Source: Ornithinimicrobium pratense
GTDB taxonomy: Bacteria; Actinomycetota; Actinomycetes; Actinomycetales; Dermatophilaceae
Length of the DNA: 64,000 nt
Direction of reading: 5' to 3'
NCBI RefSeq assembly: GCF_008843165.1
Contig: NZ_CP044427.1
Coordinates: 1,116,001-1,180,000 of the forward strand
The notes beneath the pieces were generated by a model. That model saw only the letters and a list, made by a program, of their open reading frames with translations. It had not been told where the DNA came from and searched no databases. Both the position numbers and the translations under genes were made by a program. Positions 26,030-35,434 of this stretch are shown piece by piece; position 1 is the first letter of the stretch, and each line of letters opens with the position of its first letter.

Positions 26030-26928
26030 TGTACCCGCTCGTCCGCGAGCTGGCCGTTGACGGGATCCCCGTCACGGTGACGTGCCGGGTGCTCAAGATT
26101 GCTCGCCAGCCCTACTACCGGTGGCTGGCGGGCCCGGTCACCGACGCCGACCTCGCCGCGGCGCACCGCGCGAACGCGCTGTTCGATGCTCACCGTGACG
26201 ATCCTGAGTTCGGGTACCGGTTCCTGGCTGATGAGGCCCGCGATGCCGGCCACGCCATGAGCGAGCGGACGGCGTGGCGGTTGTGCTCGGACAACGGCTG
26301 GTGGTCTGCCTTCGGGAAGAGGCGGGGCAAGAACGGCAAGAAGCCTGGCCCGCCGGTGCACGAGGACCTGTGCGCTGTCAGCGATGAGAAGGGCCGGATC
26401 CGGCACGAGTTCACCGCCGACGCTGCGAACGAGCTGTGGGTGGGCGACATCACCGAGCATTGGACCGGTGAAGGAAAGCTGTACGTCTGCGCGTTAAAGG
26501 ACGTCTTCTCCAACCGGATCGTGGGCTACTCCATCGACTCCCGGATGAAGTCCAGGATCGCCGTCACCGCACTCAACAACGCCGTCGCCCGGCGCGGTGA
26601 CGTCACCGGTTGCGTGGTTCACACGGACAGAGGATCGCAATTTCGTAGCAGGAAATTCGTCCACGCTCTTAACCGCCACGACATGGTCGGGTCGATGGGT
26701 CGAGTCGGCGCCGCGGGCGACAACGCCGCCATGGAGAGCTTCTTCGCGCTGCTCCAGAAGAACGTCCTTGACCGACACCCCTGGGCCACCCGCAACGACC
26801 TGCGGATCGCGATCGTGACCTGGATCGAGCGCACCTACCACCGCCGCCGCCGACAAGCCGCTCTGGGCCGGTTGACCCCCATCGACTACGAGACCATCAT
26901 GACCACACCAGCCAATCAGGCTGCGTGA
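26026..26928 (+). CDS. IS3 transposase OrfB, DDE integrase
   Basis: 300 residues with the retroviral-type integrase core: first Asp in LWVGDITEH, second Asp in VVHTDRGSQF and the Glu in NAAMESFFALLQKN. An N-terminal HTH_21-like region (YGYR-type, here EFGYRFLADEARD) precedes it. The gene begins 4 bp inside orfA. It appears intact and identical in translation to the second copy. Confidence 0.96.
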   Translation: MMYPLVRELAVDGIPVTVTCRVLKIARQPYYRWLAGPVTDADLAAAHRANALFDAHRDDPEFGYRFLADEARDAGHAMSERTAWRLCSDNGWWSAFGKRRGKNGKKPGPPVHEDLCAVSDEKGRIRHEFTADAANELWVGDITEHWTGEGKLYVCALKDVFSNRIVGYSIDSRMKSRIAVTALNNAVARRGDVTGCVVHTDRGSQFRSRKFVHALNRHDMVGSMGRVGAAGDNAAMESFFALLQKNVLDRHPWATRNDLRIAIVTWIERTYHRRRRQAALGRLTPIDYETIMTTPANQAA

Positions 26929-28141
26929 CTAACCACTGTCACCTGATCGTGCAGCAGTCCCGACCGGGGGCAGGGACGGGTGGATTTCGACGTGCGGTTT
27001 GCGACTTTCAACGCCTCGTTGAACCGCTCCAACGCGGGTGAGTTAGCCCGTGACCTGTCGACCGGCGACAACCTGCAGGCGCAGAACGTGGCCGAGACTA
27101 TCCAGCGCACCCGGCCGGATGTGGTGCTCATCAATGAGTTCGACTACGAGGCGGGCAACGAGGACCTGTTCCGCGACAACTACCTCGCGGTGTCGCAGAA
27201 TGGCGCGGACCCGATCGATTACCCCTATGCCTACATCGCGCCGGCCAACACGGGTGTCCCCAGCGGGTTCGACCTCAACAACGACGGCACCGTCGGTGGC
27301 CCTGACGACGCCTTTGGCTTCGGCTTATTCCCCGGGCAGTACGGCATGGTCGTCTACTCCAGATATCCGATCGCTGAGAACGAGGTGCGCACCTTCCAGC
27401 TCTTCCGGTGGAGCGACATGCCCGGGAACCTGCTGCCGGAGGAGTTCTACTCCGAGGAGGAGCAGGAGGTGCTGCGGCTGTCCAGCAAGTCCCACTGGGA
27501 CGTCCCCGTGGAGGTGGGCAACAAGACCGTGCACGTGCTCGCGGCGCACCCGACCCCGCCGACCTTCGATGGTCCCGAGGACCGCAACGGCCGGCGCAAC
27601 CACGACGAGATCCGGTTCTGGGCGGACTACGTCAGCTCACCGAAGCAGTCCGCCTACATATACGACGACGAGGGAACGCGGGGCGGGCTCAAGCCGGGCG
27701 AGCGCTTCGTCATCGCCGGTGACTACAACGCCGATCCCTTCGACGGCGACTCCGTCGACGGCGCGATCGGCCAGCTGCTCAACCACCGACGGATCAACAC
27801 CACGGTCACCCCGGCCAGTGAGGGCGGGGACGAGCAGGCCCTGCTCCAGGGTGGGAGCAACCTGGAACACCGGGGCGACCCGGCCTTCGACACGGCCGAC
27901 TTCTCCGAGCCGCCGGGCAACCTCCGGGTCGACTACGTGCTCCCCAGCAGGTCATTGAAGATCGACGACGCCGGCGTCTTCTGGCCGCTGTCGGACGACC
28001 CGCTGTTCCGGCTCGTGGGCACCTACCCGTTCCCCACCAGCGACCACCGCCTCGTGTGGGTGGACGTGCGTCTGCCGCACCGGCCCTGAGCGCTCGTCCC
28101 TGGGCGGGCCTAGGGCACTGACTCAGCCCGTGAAGGACATG

Positions 28142-28339
28142 TCAGTGCGCGGGTGGGCCACCTGCTCCAGCCGCTCCTTCGGCGCTCATCTTCCGCCGCG
28201 ATATCAGCGCTGACACGGAACCGACCAGGCAGACGCAGCCCAGGGCCAGCAGAATCCAGATTCTTTCGACCAGGAATCCGACAAGCCCAGCCAGTGCTGC
28301 GATGCCCATGCTGACGATGGTCATCATGTTCGGTCGCAC
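28142..28339 (-). CDS. Small membrane protein, unknown function
   Basis: 65 residues from GTG 28339, chosen because AGGAGG lies 8 bp upstream; an upstream start would add 25 residues outside the ribosome-binding site. Two hydrophobic helices (about residues 5-23 and 26-45) and a charged, Ala/Gly-rich tail. It lies between the two EEP-family genes, on the opposite strand. No family recognised. Confidence 0.6.
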   Translation of the reverse strand: MRPNMMTIVSMGIAALAGLVGFLVERIWILLALGCVCLVGSVSALISRRKMSAEGAAGAGGPPAH

Positions 28340-28454
28340 GCTCGTCACCTCCTGAATCGTTGTCGAAACCCACCGCGGGGGGGTTCGCAGCTCCGGATGT
28401 TGTTGGTCTGCCATACTTGGTCATGGCCGAGGCGAGGATCCTCGTGCTCGAGGC

Positions 28455-29065
28455 ACCCACGGAGAAACCGCGACTACACGTTGGCGACCCGCTGGCCACA
28501 TCGACTCATCACGGAGATCGACCAGCATCTGACCGAGTGCTCTCGGGATGGTCTGCCCTGGACCGCAACCACCGTGGTGGAGCTCAATACTCCACTCGGA
28601 CCTCTGGTGCTCGCTCACCACAAGCCCAGCTGGCTGTCCCGTACGAGCTCGAGCGCGAGCAGCAGGCGGTGCTGGCCGCACGAACGCTGGAGGAGCACAT
28701 CGGCGGCCGTGACGTGCACGCCGTCATCCTGGGAGACTTCGACGCGACGCCGGACTCCGCAAGCATGCTGTTCTTCCGGGGGTGCAGGGGGTAGAGGGCC
28801 TGAGCGTCTGTTACCAGGACGCCTGGGAGTACGTACATCCTGAGGATCCTGGCTACACGTTCGAGGTTGCTAACCCGCTGGTGCGTGCGGGAGAGGTCTC
28901 CACCGGAGTCAGCCGAAAGATCGATCACGTGCTCGTGCGCAGCGGCCTGCACGGCCCCAGGCTGCGCGTGGCTGGCTGCGAGCGGGTGCTCGACCAACCG
29001 GACGACGGCGTGTGGGAGTGACCACTATGGCGTGATGGTCGACCTTGTCCTGCCCGACCACCCCC
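28455..29065 (+). pseudogene. Second EEP-family (endonuclease/exonuclease/phosphatase) gene, decayed
   Basis: Pieces in different frames line up as one cytoplasmic EEP protein: LATRWPHRLITEIDQHLTE and VELNTPLGPLVLAHHKPSW; then YELEREQQAVLAARTLEEH and VHAVILGDFDATPDSAS; then YQDAWEYVHPEDPGYTF and SRKIDHVLVRSG; finally SDHYGVMVDLVLPDHP. Shifts fall near 28628, at a G5 run (28778-28782) and near 29015. The N-terminal third is missing or unreadable. With three or more lesions this one is likely a true pseudogene. Confidence 0.75.
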
Positions 29066-29280
29066 AGGTTTCCGAAGTTGAAGCAAACCCCGGCGCGTTC
29101 GGTTGTGGCGGCAGCGGTCGGCCGCGGCGACCATCTCCGTCGACACGATCGGACAACGGCAGAGTCGGGCGTGCGTAGCCGTCCTCGACGCCGCATGTTT
29201 GGCAAACGCCTTGCGCTGAGGAAGTGCCGCGCCGGGCCCCGGGAACGGAGGACGGCGCCCAGACCGGTAGCGTCAAACGC

Positions 29281-29718
29281 ATGCCCATCAAACTCGAGAA
29301 CGTAGGCATCGCCGTCCGCGACCTCGAGGCGGCGATCGCCTTCTTCTCCGACCTTGGGATGACCTTGCTCGGCCGCGACACGGTCCGCGGAGAGTGGACC
29401 GAAACGGCAGTTGGCCTCGACGGCAACCATGCGAATATCGCCATGCTCCAGATGCCAGACGGAAACGGTCGGCTCGAGCTCTTCGAGTACGTCCACCCCG
29501 CCGCGATTGAGACGGAACCCACTCGACCGAACGAGATCGGCATGCACCGCGTCGCCTTCTCGGTCGACGACATCCCAGAGGCACTGCAGATCGCCGCGGC
29601 GCACGGCTGCCACCCGTTACGTGGGGTGGCGACCTACGAAGATGTCTACAAGTTGACTTATGTCCGCGGCCCTAGCGGCATCATCGTGATGCTTGCGGAG
29701 GAGCTCAAGAAGGGTTAA
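29281..29718 (+). CDS. VOC family protein (glyoxalase/dioxygenase-like)
   Basis: 145 residues from ATG 29281. It opens LENVGIAVRDLEAAIAFFSD, carries a metal-ligand Glu in RLELFEYVHP, a His in GMHRVAFSVDD, and ends YVRGPSGIIVMLAEEL. These positions match the lactoylglutathione lyase / methylmalonyl-CoA epimerase branch with paired metal ligands, so a metal-dependent activity is likely but its substrate is unknown. Confidence 0.88.
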   Translation: MPIKLENVGIAVRDLEAAIAFFSDLGMTLLGRDTVRGEWTETAVGLDGNHANIAMLQMPDGNGRLELFEYVHPAAIETEPTRPNEIGMHRVAFSVDDIPEALQIAAAHGCHPLRGVATYEDVYKLTYVRGPSGIIVMLAEELKKG

Positions 29719-29951
29719 CCGCGGATTCATCCCGCACCGGCGCTCCGCGTGAAGGTCCTCTTGCGGCAGTTCTAGGGGAGCACGGCCGCGATGGGCAGGA
29801 GCAGGTCAATCGCGACGCGCTGCGTGACCTCGATAGAGCCCGTGGTGAACTTCGCCGATTCCGATCGAGTTCGAGACCTATCTACCCCACCGCTCAGGCT
29901 GACTGAGCTCGAGCGACGTCTCGGCGGGGCCTGAAACACCACACCTGCATG

Positions 29952-30791
29952 TCAATCAACGCTTCTGCAGTCCCGGGTGGTCTCTGCACTCGCTCCGCTG
30001 TTCGTCGACTCACCCCCATACCGAGCCATCATCACCACGATGCCTACGGCCAGGTAGGCGGTTCCGAGAACCCACGAGCCGATCGGCGGCTGGTTTGAAG
30101 CCGAAGAGTAGAACACCAGCCACACCGCTGAAGCGTTGTTCAGCGCATGCAGCCACACCGCGAGGAGGACGGAACCGCCTGTCACCTCAAAGCCCCTTTG
30201 GACGAGCAGCGAGAAGCCGATGCAGAAGGCCGCGAACGCCGCCATCGGGATGTGCTGCTGCACGGCTCCAGGGGTCCACCACAGCGGCAGATGCCAGCAG
30301 AACCAGACCACCCCGGCGAGCACAGCGCCAGCCCATCGGCCGAGGTGCCACGTCAGCGCGGGCTGCAAAACCCCCCGCCAACCGATCTCCTCCTGCCCAC
30401 CGCCCACGATCGCCATCGCGACGAGGGCGGGGATGATGAACCACAGTGCAGGAGCCTCAGGTGGGCTTCCTGCAAACGCCTGGTGCGCTGCCCTCGCCAC
30501 ACCGACGACACCGACGACGGCGGTGCTAAGAAGCACCCATGCCCACCTGCTGCCCCGCGGTCGCAGGCTACGACCGATCGAACGCAGCGCACCGCGGCTA
30601 CCCTGCAGCCGGATACGGAACACGATGGCCACGACAGCCGGGCCACAGGTGCCCAGGAAGCTCGTGAGGATCGTCCACGAGGAGTTGGGGTTCACCCGGA
30701 GCAGCCCGATGGTGAGACCCCACCACAGCCATGTCCATACGAAAGTTGCGACGGTGAACCGGACCACCGCCCCCGAGCTGCTCGGAACCAC
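29952..30791 (-). CDS. CPBP-family intramembrane protease
   Basis: 279 residues with about eight membrane helices. The catalytic motifs of the CAAX protease/bacteriocin-processing family are present: EEIGWRG, then FCWHLPLWW with its His, and a later HALNN. The family cleaves prenylated proteins in eukaryotes, and processes or confers self-immunity to peptides in bacteria. No bacteriocin gene is seen nearby, so its role here is open. Confidence 0.9.
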   Translation of the reverse strand: MVPSSSGAVVRFTVATFVWTWLWWGLTIGLLRVNPNSSWTILTSFLGTCGPAVVAIVFRIRLQGSRGALRSIGRSLRPRGSRWAWVLLSTAVVGVVGVARAAHQAFAGSPPEAPALWFIIPALVAMAIVGGGQEEIGWRGVLQPALTWHLGRWAGAVLAGVVWFCWHLPLWWTPGAVQQHIPMAAFAAFCIGFSLLVQRGFEVTGGSVLLAVWLHALNNASAVWLVFYSSASNQPPIGSWVLGTAYLAVGIVVMMARYGGESTNSGASAETTRDCRSVD

Positions 30792-31300
30792 TTGGACCTC
30801 CCTCCAAGCTCATCGGCCCGCGAAGTGTAATACGGCAGCTGAAGTGCCGCCTCTGCCAAGCTGGCCTGTAGAACTGCGAACTGGTCTAAGGTCCTCACGC
30901 CAGGAAAAGTCGAAGGTCTCCTCCCGTTCTTCAGCGCCGGCCTCGCACACCCCGTTCCGGGTCCAACGAACTGCTTGCGAGGCGCGTGGGTTACACAGCG
31001 CGCTTCGAGCAGACGACCTCGCCCTCCACAAGCGATTGCTGCGGGTGCGCGCCCTTGCTGGCGTCGACGAGTCGGTCAGCGCGCTCCGTGTCTTCGACAT
31101 CAGTAGGTGAGCTACGGGGAGTACCGGGTGCTTCGGCTCTCGACAGCGTCACGAGGGAGAATCGCTCCGTGGTTCGAGTAGCCAGGCGGAGGCTTATTAT
31201 ATAACACTTCCCTCCAGGTCGAGACATACAGTGGTATATCGATCACGACTACCAGGAACCGGTGACCTGATGATGAAACGCGACCTAATTCGTGCGGACC
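30792..31300. other. 509-bp region without a supported gene, with an AT-rich patch
   Basis: No convincing frame on either strand. A conspicuous AT-rich patch (CTTATTATATAAC, about 31192-31204) in otherwise GC-rich DNA could hold the promoter of the small gene starting at 31301. Nothing else is recognised. Confidence 0.45.
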
Positions 31301-31663
31301 ATGAGGGACCTGCTCCGCCTTAAGGAGGACCTTGGACAGTCTCCCGAAGAGGTCGGGTACGAGGAGGACTGGAACCAACGTAAGGACAGTGGCGTGAGCC
31401 TGCTCTCCCGTCGCAGCGATGGCCGGTGGGTCGTGGCCGTCCACGAGCGAGGAAAAGTACTCAACCCCCGCAGCTTCGACAGCGAGGAGCTTGCCCTGCA
31501 GTCGTTGGCTGAAACGCTCGATGACCCCGTCGGAGCCGGAAGCATAGGTGCACCAGGCCCTTCGCACGGCCGAACTCTCAACCGACAGCGTTGTCGTCTG
31601 TTCGCTGCCACCCGTCTCTGCGGCCCCACCTCCCGAGGGGCCATGGCCCCTGGTCCCCCATGA
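31301..31663 (+). CDS. Small hypothetical protein
   Basis: About 120 residues from ATG 31301. The first 80 residues look like a folded, charged protein (DLLRLKEDLGQSPEEVGY, WVVAVHERGKVLNPRSF). The last 40 are low-complexity and overlap the 3' end of the opposite gene, so the natural C-terminus may be shorter. An AT-rich promoter-like patch lies 100 bp upstream. No family recognised. Confidence 0.45.
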   Translation: MRDLLRLKEDLGQSPEEVGYEEDWNQRKDSGVSLLSRRSDGRWVVAVHERGKVLNPRSFDSEELALQSLAETLDDPVGAGSIGAPGPSHGRTLNRQRCRLFAATRLCGPTSRGAMAPGPP

Positions 31664-31901
31664 CGGGTGGGCCGTTGATGGCGTGATTCTCGTTTAGACG
31701 CCACAGGAGTTGGTAGATCCGATCCCGGGAGCGGAAGGCGGCGTCTCGCGGGCGTGTGGCGTCCTGGATGACCTCCTGGGTCATCAGGCGCTGGACGTCA
31801 GCGGGGGAGGTACCCGAGAGTCCCCGGGTGCTCGCCTCGGTGAGCCGGTCGATCTCGCCCTGCATTCTGTCTTCAGGCCCCACAAAGGTGAGTACTGACA
31901 C
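31578..31901 (-). CDS. Small hypothetical protein downstream of uspA-like gene
   Basis: 107 residues from GTG 31901, only 13 bp after the stop of the universal stress protein gene on the same strand, so probably cotranscribed. It is helical and charged (QGEIDRLTEASTRGLSG, DVQRLMTQEVIQDATRP, RIYQLLWRLNENH). It overlaps the opposite-strand small gene by 86 bp at its 3' end. No family recognised. Confidence 0.5.
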   Translation of the reverse strand: MSVLTFVGPEDRMQGEIDRLTEASTRGLSGTSPADVQRLMTQEVIQDATRPRDAAFRSRDRIYQLLWRLNENHAINGPPVMGDQGPWPLGRWGRRDGWQRTDDNAVG

Positions 31902-31914
31902 GCTGGCCTTGGTG

Positions 31915-32337
31915 TCAGGCCTTGAGTGATCCCGGGTGAGCCCGCGTGACCAGTACGGGCATGGAGGCGTCGAGCACGACTCGTTGGACTGTGCTGCCCA
32001 TCAGGAACTTGCCCACCCGACTGCGCGGCTTCTGGCCGATGATCAGGATGGACGCGCCGGCCTGCACGGCCAGGTCCAGCAGCGCGCCGGCCACATCGCC
32101 GCCGGCGCCGACGACCTCGAGCCGCCAGTCGAGGTCAGCGGGTGCCCCTAGCTCGTTGAGCTGGCTGCGCACCTGCTCCAGGTAGTGGTCCCGGTGCAGC
32201 GGGTCCTGCGCGTCGTCAGCATCCTTGGCGACGTGCAGGACGACCAGGGGCTCCGACCGGAAACCGCATTCGGTCATCGCCAACTCCAAGGCGGCTGCGC
32301 CCGCCTCGGTCATGCTGTGCGCCACGGCAACCGACAT
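31915..32337 (-). CDS. Universal stress protein, UspA family
   Basis: About 140 residues from ATG 32337 (an upstream GTG at 32355 is possible). The C-terminal nucleotide-binding signature G-2X-G-9X-G(S/T) shows as LIIGQKPRSRVGKFLMGST, and VLVTRAHPG closes the fold. The domain binds ATP in many relatives and acts in stress adaptation. It is divergent from the tctCBA operon across 56 bp. Confidence 0.88.
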   Translation of the reverse strand: MSVAVAHSMTEAGAAALELAMTECGFRSEPLVVLHVAKDADDAQDPLHRDHYLEQVRSQLNELGAPADLDWRLEVVGAGGDVAGALLDLAVQAGASILIIGQKPRSRVGKFLMGSTVQRVVLDASMPVLVTRAHPGSLKA

Positions 32338-32393
32338 CCGATTGGCTCCCGACACCTAGTCCTGTAGTTGCAAACAACCGTAGTCTAAGGACC

Positions 32394-33394
32394 GTGAAAC
32401 GCCAACGGAGCTGGGTGCGATATACGGGTGTCGTCGCCGCCCTCGTGCTCACTGGATTCGCGGTCGTCGACGCCCGCACGTCGGATGTGGGTCAGCAAGC
32501 GAGGACGTCGTTGACGATCATCGCGCCAGCTGCAGCCGGTGGCGGTTGGGACCTGGTCGCCCGCGAGTCTCAGCAGGCCCTGCGCGAGGACGGCATCGCT
32601 AACACGGTCAAGGTGGTCAACATCCCCGGTGCCGGTGGCACGATCGGCCTGAGCCGACTCGTCGGCCTGGAGGGCGACCCGGCCACGATCATGGTCATGG
32701 GCACGGTGATGCTCGGCGGCATCACCCAAGGTGGGGGAGCGACCACCTTGCAGGACGTCACACCGGTCAGCCGCCTGGCCGAGGACTTCGAGGTCATCGC
32801 GGTCCCGGCCGACTCCGACTTCCAGACCCTCGACGACCTGTTGCAGACGTGGGCGGCCGATCCGGGGTCCCTGCCCATCGGTGGTGGGTCGGCCGGTGGC
32901 ATCGACCACATGGTGGCTGCGCAACTCGCACAGGTTGCCGGGGTCCCTGCGGCGGACCTGCGCTACACCGCGCACGCCGGCGGTGGCGAGTTGACCATCT
33001 CACTGCTTTCGACCGCCGAGGGGACGGTTGGCGTGGGTGTCAGCGGCTTCAACGACTTCCGTGACCTCATCGAGGACGGGCAGCTGCGTGCGCTCGCGGT
33101 CGTGGCGCCGGAGCCGCTCGAGGGGGTCGACGCCCCGACGATGATCGAACTGGGCTACCCCGAAGTCGACCTGGTCAACTGGCGTGGCATCGTCGCTCCC
33201 CCGGGGATCTCCGAGGAGGAGCGTCAGGAGCTGGTCGACATGGTCGCTGAGATGGTGGAGACCGAGTCGTGGGGGACGCGGTCGAGCGCAACCGGTGGGT
33301 TGAGAATCCGGCCTCCGGAGAGGAGTTCGAGGACTTCCTCATCAACGAACAGGAACGGATCGATGCACTGCTAGAAGAGTTGGGGCTTTCATGA
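32394..33394 (+). CDS. tctC: Tripartite tricarboxylate transporter binding protein TctC, with apparent frameshift
   Basis: From GTG 32394 an N-terminal export signal (VVAALVLTGFAVVDA) leads into IIAPAAAGGGWDLVARESQ and VVNIPGAGGTIGL, classic TctC/BugT motifs for ligand binding. Near the end, at a G5 run (33271-33275), the frame switches: the downstream frame reads DAVERNRWVENPASGEEF and ends LLEELGLS at 33394, overlapping the tctB start by 4 bp. One extra G gives 333 residues, the normal length. The gene is most likely intact and the base missed. It binds citrate-like or other carboxylates outside the cell. Confidence 0.9.
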
Positions 33395-33927
33395 GCAACG
33401 ACATCACACCTGGCGCCGGTCGGGTCGAGGGCACCGCCGAGGCGCACGGGCCACCGGCCGAGCGCGACCTCTCCGCCGTCATCATCCCGGCCGTGCTCGT
33501 CGCGATCGGTGGCCTCCTGATCTACGGCACGGCGACGATGACGGAGGCGGGGGACGGTGGGCTCTTCGGCGCCAAGACTTTTCCGCGCATCGTCGCGGGC
33601 CTCTGCTTCGTGGTCGCGCTGGCGATGGTGGCCGACATCGTCCGCCCGCGGCGTCTCCTCGTCGTCGAGGACGAGCCTCGGGAGGCCAGCAACTGGCCGG
33701 CACTGCTCACGGTCTTCGGGGGCCTGCTCTTCTTCATCTTGACGCTGGAGTGGCTGGGCTGGCTGATCGCCGCCACCATCTTGTTCGCGGCGGTGGCGAT
33801 CGGGCTGGGGAACCGACGCTACCTCTCGTGCCTGCTGGGCGGGCTCGTGCTTGCCTCGGTGATCCAGATCACCTTCAGTGGCATCCTCGAGATCTCCCTG
33901 CCCTCCGGCCTCCTCGGAAGGTTCTGA
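33391..33927 (+). CDS. tctB: Tripartite tricarboxylate transporter small subunit TctB
   Basis: 178 residues. An acidic N-terminal tail precedes four membrane helices (for example VIIPAVLVAIGGLLIYGTA and ALLTVFGGLLFFILTLEW). Size and hydrophobicity match TctB, the poorly conserved small membrane subunit. It starts inside the TGA of tctC (ATGA) and ends 1 bp before tctA, so the three are one transcript. Confidence 0.9.
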   Translation: MSNDITPGAGRVEGTAEAHGPPAERDLSAVIIPAVLVAIGGLLIYGTATMTEAGDGGLFGAKTFPRIVAGLCFVVALAMVADIVRPRRLLVVEDEPREASNWPALLTVFGGLLFFILTLEWLGWLIAATILFAAVAIGLGNRRYLSCLLGGLVLASVIQITFSGILEISLPSGLLGRF

Positions 33928-33928
33928 A

Positions 33929-35434
33929 ATGGGGCAGCTGGCTGACCTCGCTGGCGGATTCGGCGAAATTCTTACGCCCGTCAACCTGCTGTGGGTATTC
34001 ATCGGCTGCCTGCTGGGCACCGCGGTGGGCGTGCTCCCGGGGCTGGGTTCGGCGATGGCCGTCGCCCTCTTGCTGCCGATGACCTTCGTCCTGGACCCGG
34101 TGGCGGCACTGATCATGTTCGCCGGAATCTACTTCGGGGGGCTCTTCGGCGACTCGATCTCGGGCATCCTGATGAATACCCCCGGCAACAGCACGGCGAT
34201 CGCCAGTGCGTTCGAGGGGCATCGGATGGCGCTCAACGGCAGGGCGGCGCAAGCACTGGCCACTGCAGCGATCGGTGCCTTCACCGGCGGCATGATCGCC
34301 ACTGTCCTAGTGGTGTTCTTCGCCCCCTCCCTGGCCCAGTTGGCCACCAGGTTCGGTCCCGCGGAGTACTTCGCGCTGGCCGTCTTTGCGTTCGTCGCGA
34401 TCTCTTCGGTGGTCTCCGACTCCGCTATCCGGGGCTTGGCCGCCCTCGGTATCGGGCTGGCCCTCGCCATGGTCGGCATCGACCAGCCCACCGGCACCGC
34501 CCGGTTCGACTTCGGGGAGCGATCCCTGCTCGACGGAATCAGTATTATCGTCATCACGGTGGCGCTGCTGGCCGTGGGGGAGGTCTTCCACGTCGCGTCA
34601 CGGGTCGGTCGTAGGGACGAGCGGAAGCTGGTGCCGACCAAGGGCCGCCCATGGCTGTCTGGGCGGGAGTTTCGGCAGGCGACCCCCGCCTGGCTGCGCG
34701 GGACCGCCTTCGGGTTGCCCTTCGGGGTGATCCCCGCGGGCGGTGCCGAGGTGCCGACGTTCCTGGCCTACGGCACCGAGCGCAGGATCGACCGCCGCAG
34801 CGCGGACCCGCAGTTCGGCAAGGGAGCGATACAAGGGGTCGCTGGGCCGGAGGCCGCAGGCAACGCGACGGCGGGCACGGCGATGGGTGCCCTGCTGGCG
34901 TTGGGCCTCCCCACCTCTGCCACGGCAGCCATCATGCTGGCGGCGTTCCAGCAGTACGGGATGCAGCCGGGTCCGTTGCTGTTCGAGCGCAGCGGCGACA
35001 TCGTTTGGGCGCTCCTGGCAAGCCTCTTCGTGGCCATGGTCGTCCTGCTCATCCTCAACCTGCCGTTCGCGCCGCTGTGGGCGATGCTGCTCAAGGTGCC
35101 CAAGTCCTACTTGTATGCGGGCATCCTCGTGTTCGCCTGCCTCGGGGTGTATGCCGGGACGGGCAGCACCTTCGACCTCACCGTGATGCTCGCCCTGGGC
35201 CTGCTGGGCTTCGCGATGCGACGCTACGACGTGCCCATCGCCCCGGTTCTCATCGCCGTCATCCTCGGTCCGCTGGCGGAGTACTCCCTGCGAGACGCCA
35301 TGGCCAACTCCGGCAACGACGCCTCGGTGCTGGTGAGCAGCGGCATCACTATCGGGTTGTACATCCTGCTGGCGGCCGGCGTGGGATGGACCATCTGGCG
35401 GAAGGTACAGGAGCGGCGTCGCGTCGACTTCTGA
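33929..35434 (+). CDS. tctA: Tripartite tricarboxylate transporter large permease TctA
   Basis: 501 residues from ATG 33929. The family motif near the N-terminus is GTAVGVLPGLGSAMAVALLL, with GGLFGDSISGILMNTPG shortly after and the second repeat GLPFGVIPAGGAEVPTFL and LALGLPTSATAAIMLAAF in the middle. These two pseudo-symmetric regions and about 12 helices define TctA. With TctB it forms a sodium- or proton-driven carboxylate importer fed by TctC. No TctDE-type two-component system is next to it. Confidence 0.95.
   Translation: MGQLADLAGGFGEILTPVNLLWVFIGCLLGTAVGVLPGLGSAMAVALLLPMTFVLDPVAALIMFAGIYFGGLFGDSISGILMNTPGNSTAIASAFEGHRMALNGRAAQALATAAIGAFTGGMIATVLVVFFAPSLAQLATRFGPAEYFALAVFAFVAISSVVSDSAIRGLAALGIGLALAMVGIDQPTGTARFDFGERSLLDGISIIVITVALLAVGEVFHVASRVGRRDERKLVPTKGRPWLSGREFRQATPAWLRGTAFGLPFGVIPAGGAEVPTFLAYGTERRIDRRSADPQFGKGAIQGVAGPEAAGNATAGTAMGALLALGLPTSATAAIMLAAFQQYGMQPGPLLFERSGDIVWALLASLFVAMVVLLILNLPFAPLWAMLLKVPKSYLYAGILVFACLGVYAGTGSTFDLTVMLALGLLGFAMRRYDVPIAPVLIAVILGPLAEYSLRDAMANSGNDASVLVSSGITIGLYILLAAGVGWTIWRKVQERRRVDF

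Larger units (their letters stand above)
25667..26961 (+). mobile_element. IS3-family insertion sequence, copy 1
   Basis: 1295 bp. The ends are found by comparing the two copies in this window, which diverge outside GGGACTGCTGCACG at the left and the complementary sequence at the right. Terminal inverted repeats match over about 24 bp with three mismatches (GGGACTGCTGCACG, then AGGTGACA after a variable triplet). A 3-bp target duplication GAC flanks it (25664-25666 and 26962-26964). It carries orfA and orfB and lies inside a secreted EEP-family gene. Confidence 0.95.
25571..28089 (+). pseudogene. Secreted endonuclease/exonuclease/phosphatase family protein, split by IS3
   Basis: The 5' piece (ATG 25571 to 25666) encodes a signal peptide, MTSSARRW then STLALVLGLGSAVPAAGA. 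The rest (26965-28089) encodes the enzyme: FATFNASLNRSN, VVLINEFDY (metal-binding Glu), FVIAGDYNADP (Asp/Asn pair) and FPTSDHRLVWVDV (catalytic His). Removing the IS and one GAC duplication fuses the pieces in frame (APD-RGQGRVDFDV) to 406 residues with no lost base. The 3' part could start at GTG 26980 but would lack export. Relatives include secreted phosphodiesterases and phytase-like proteins. Confidence 0.88.
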
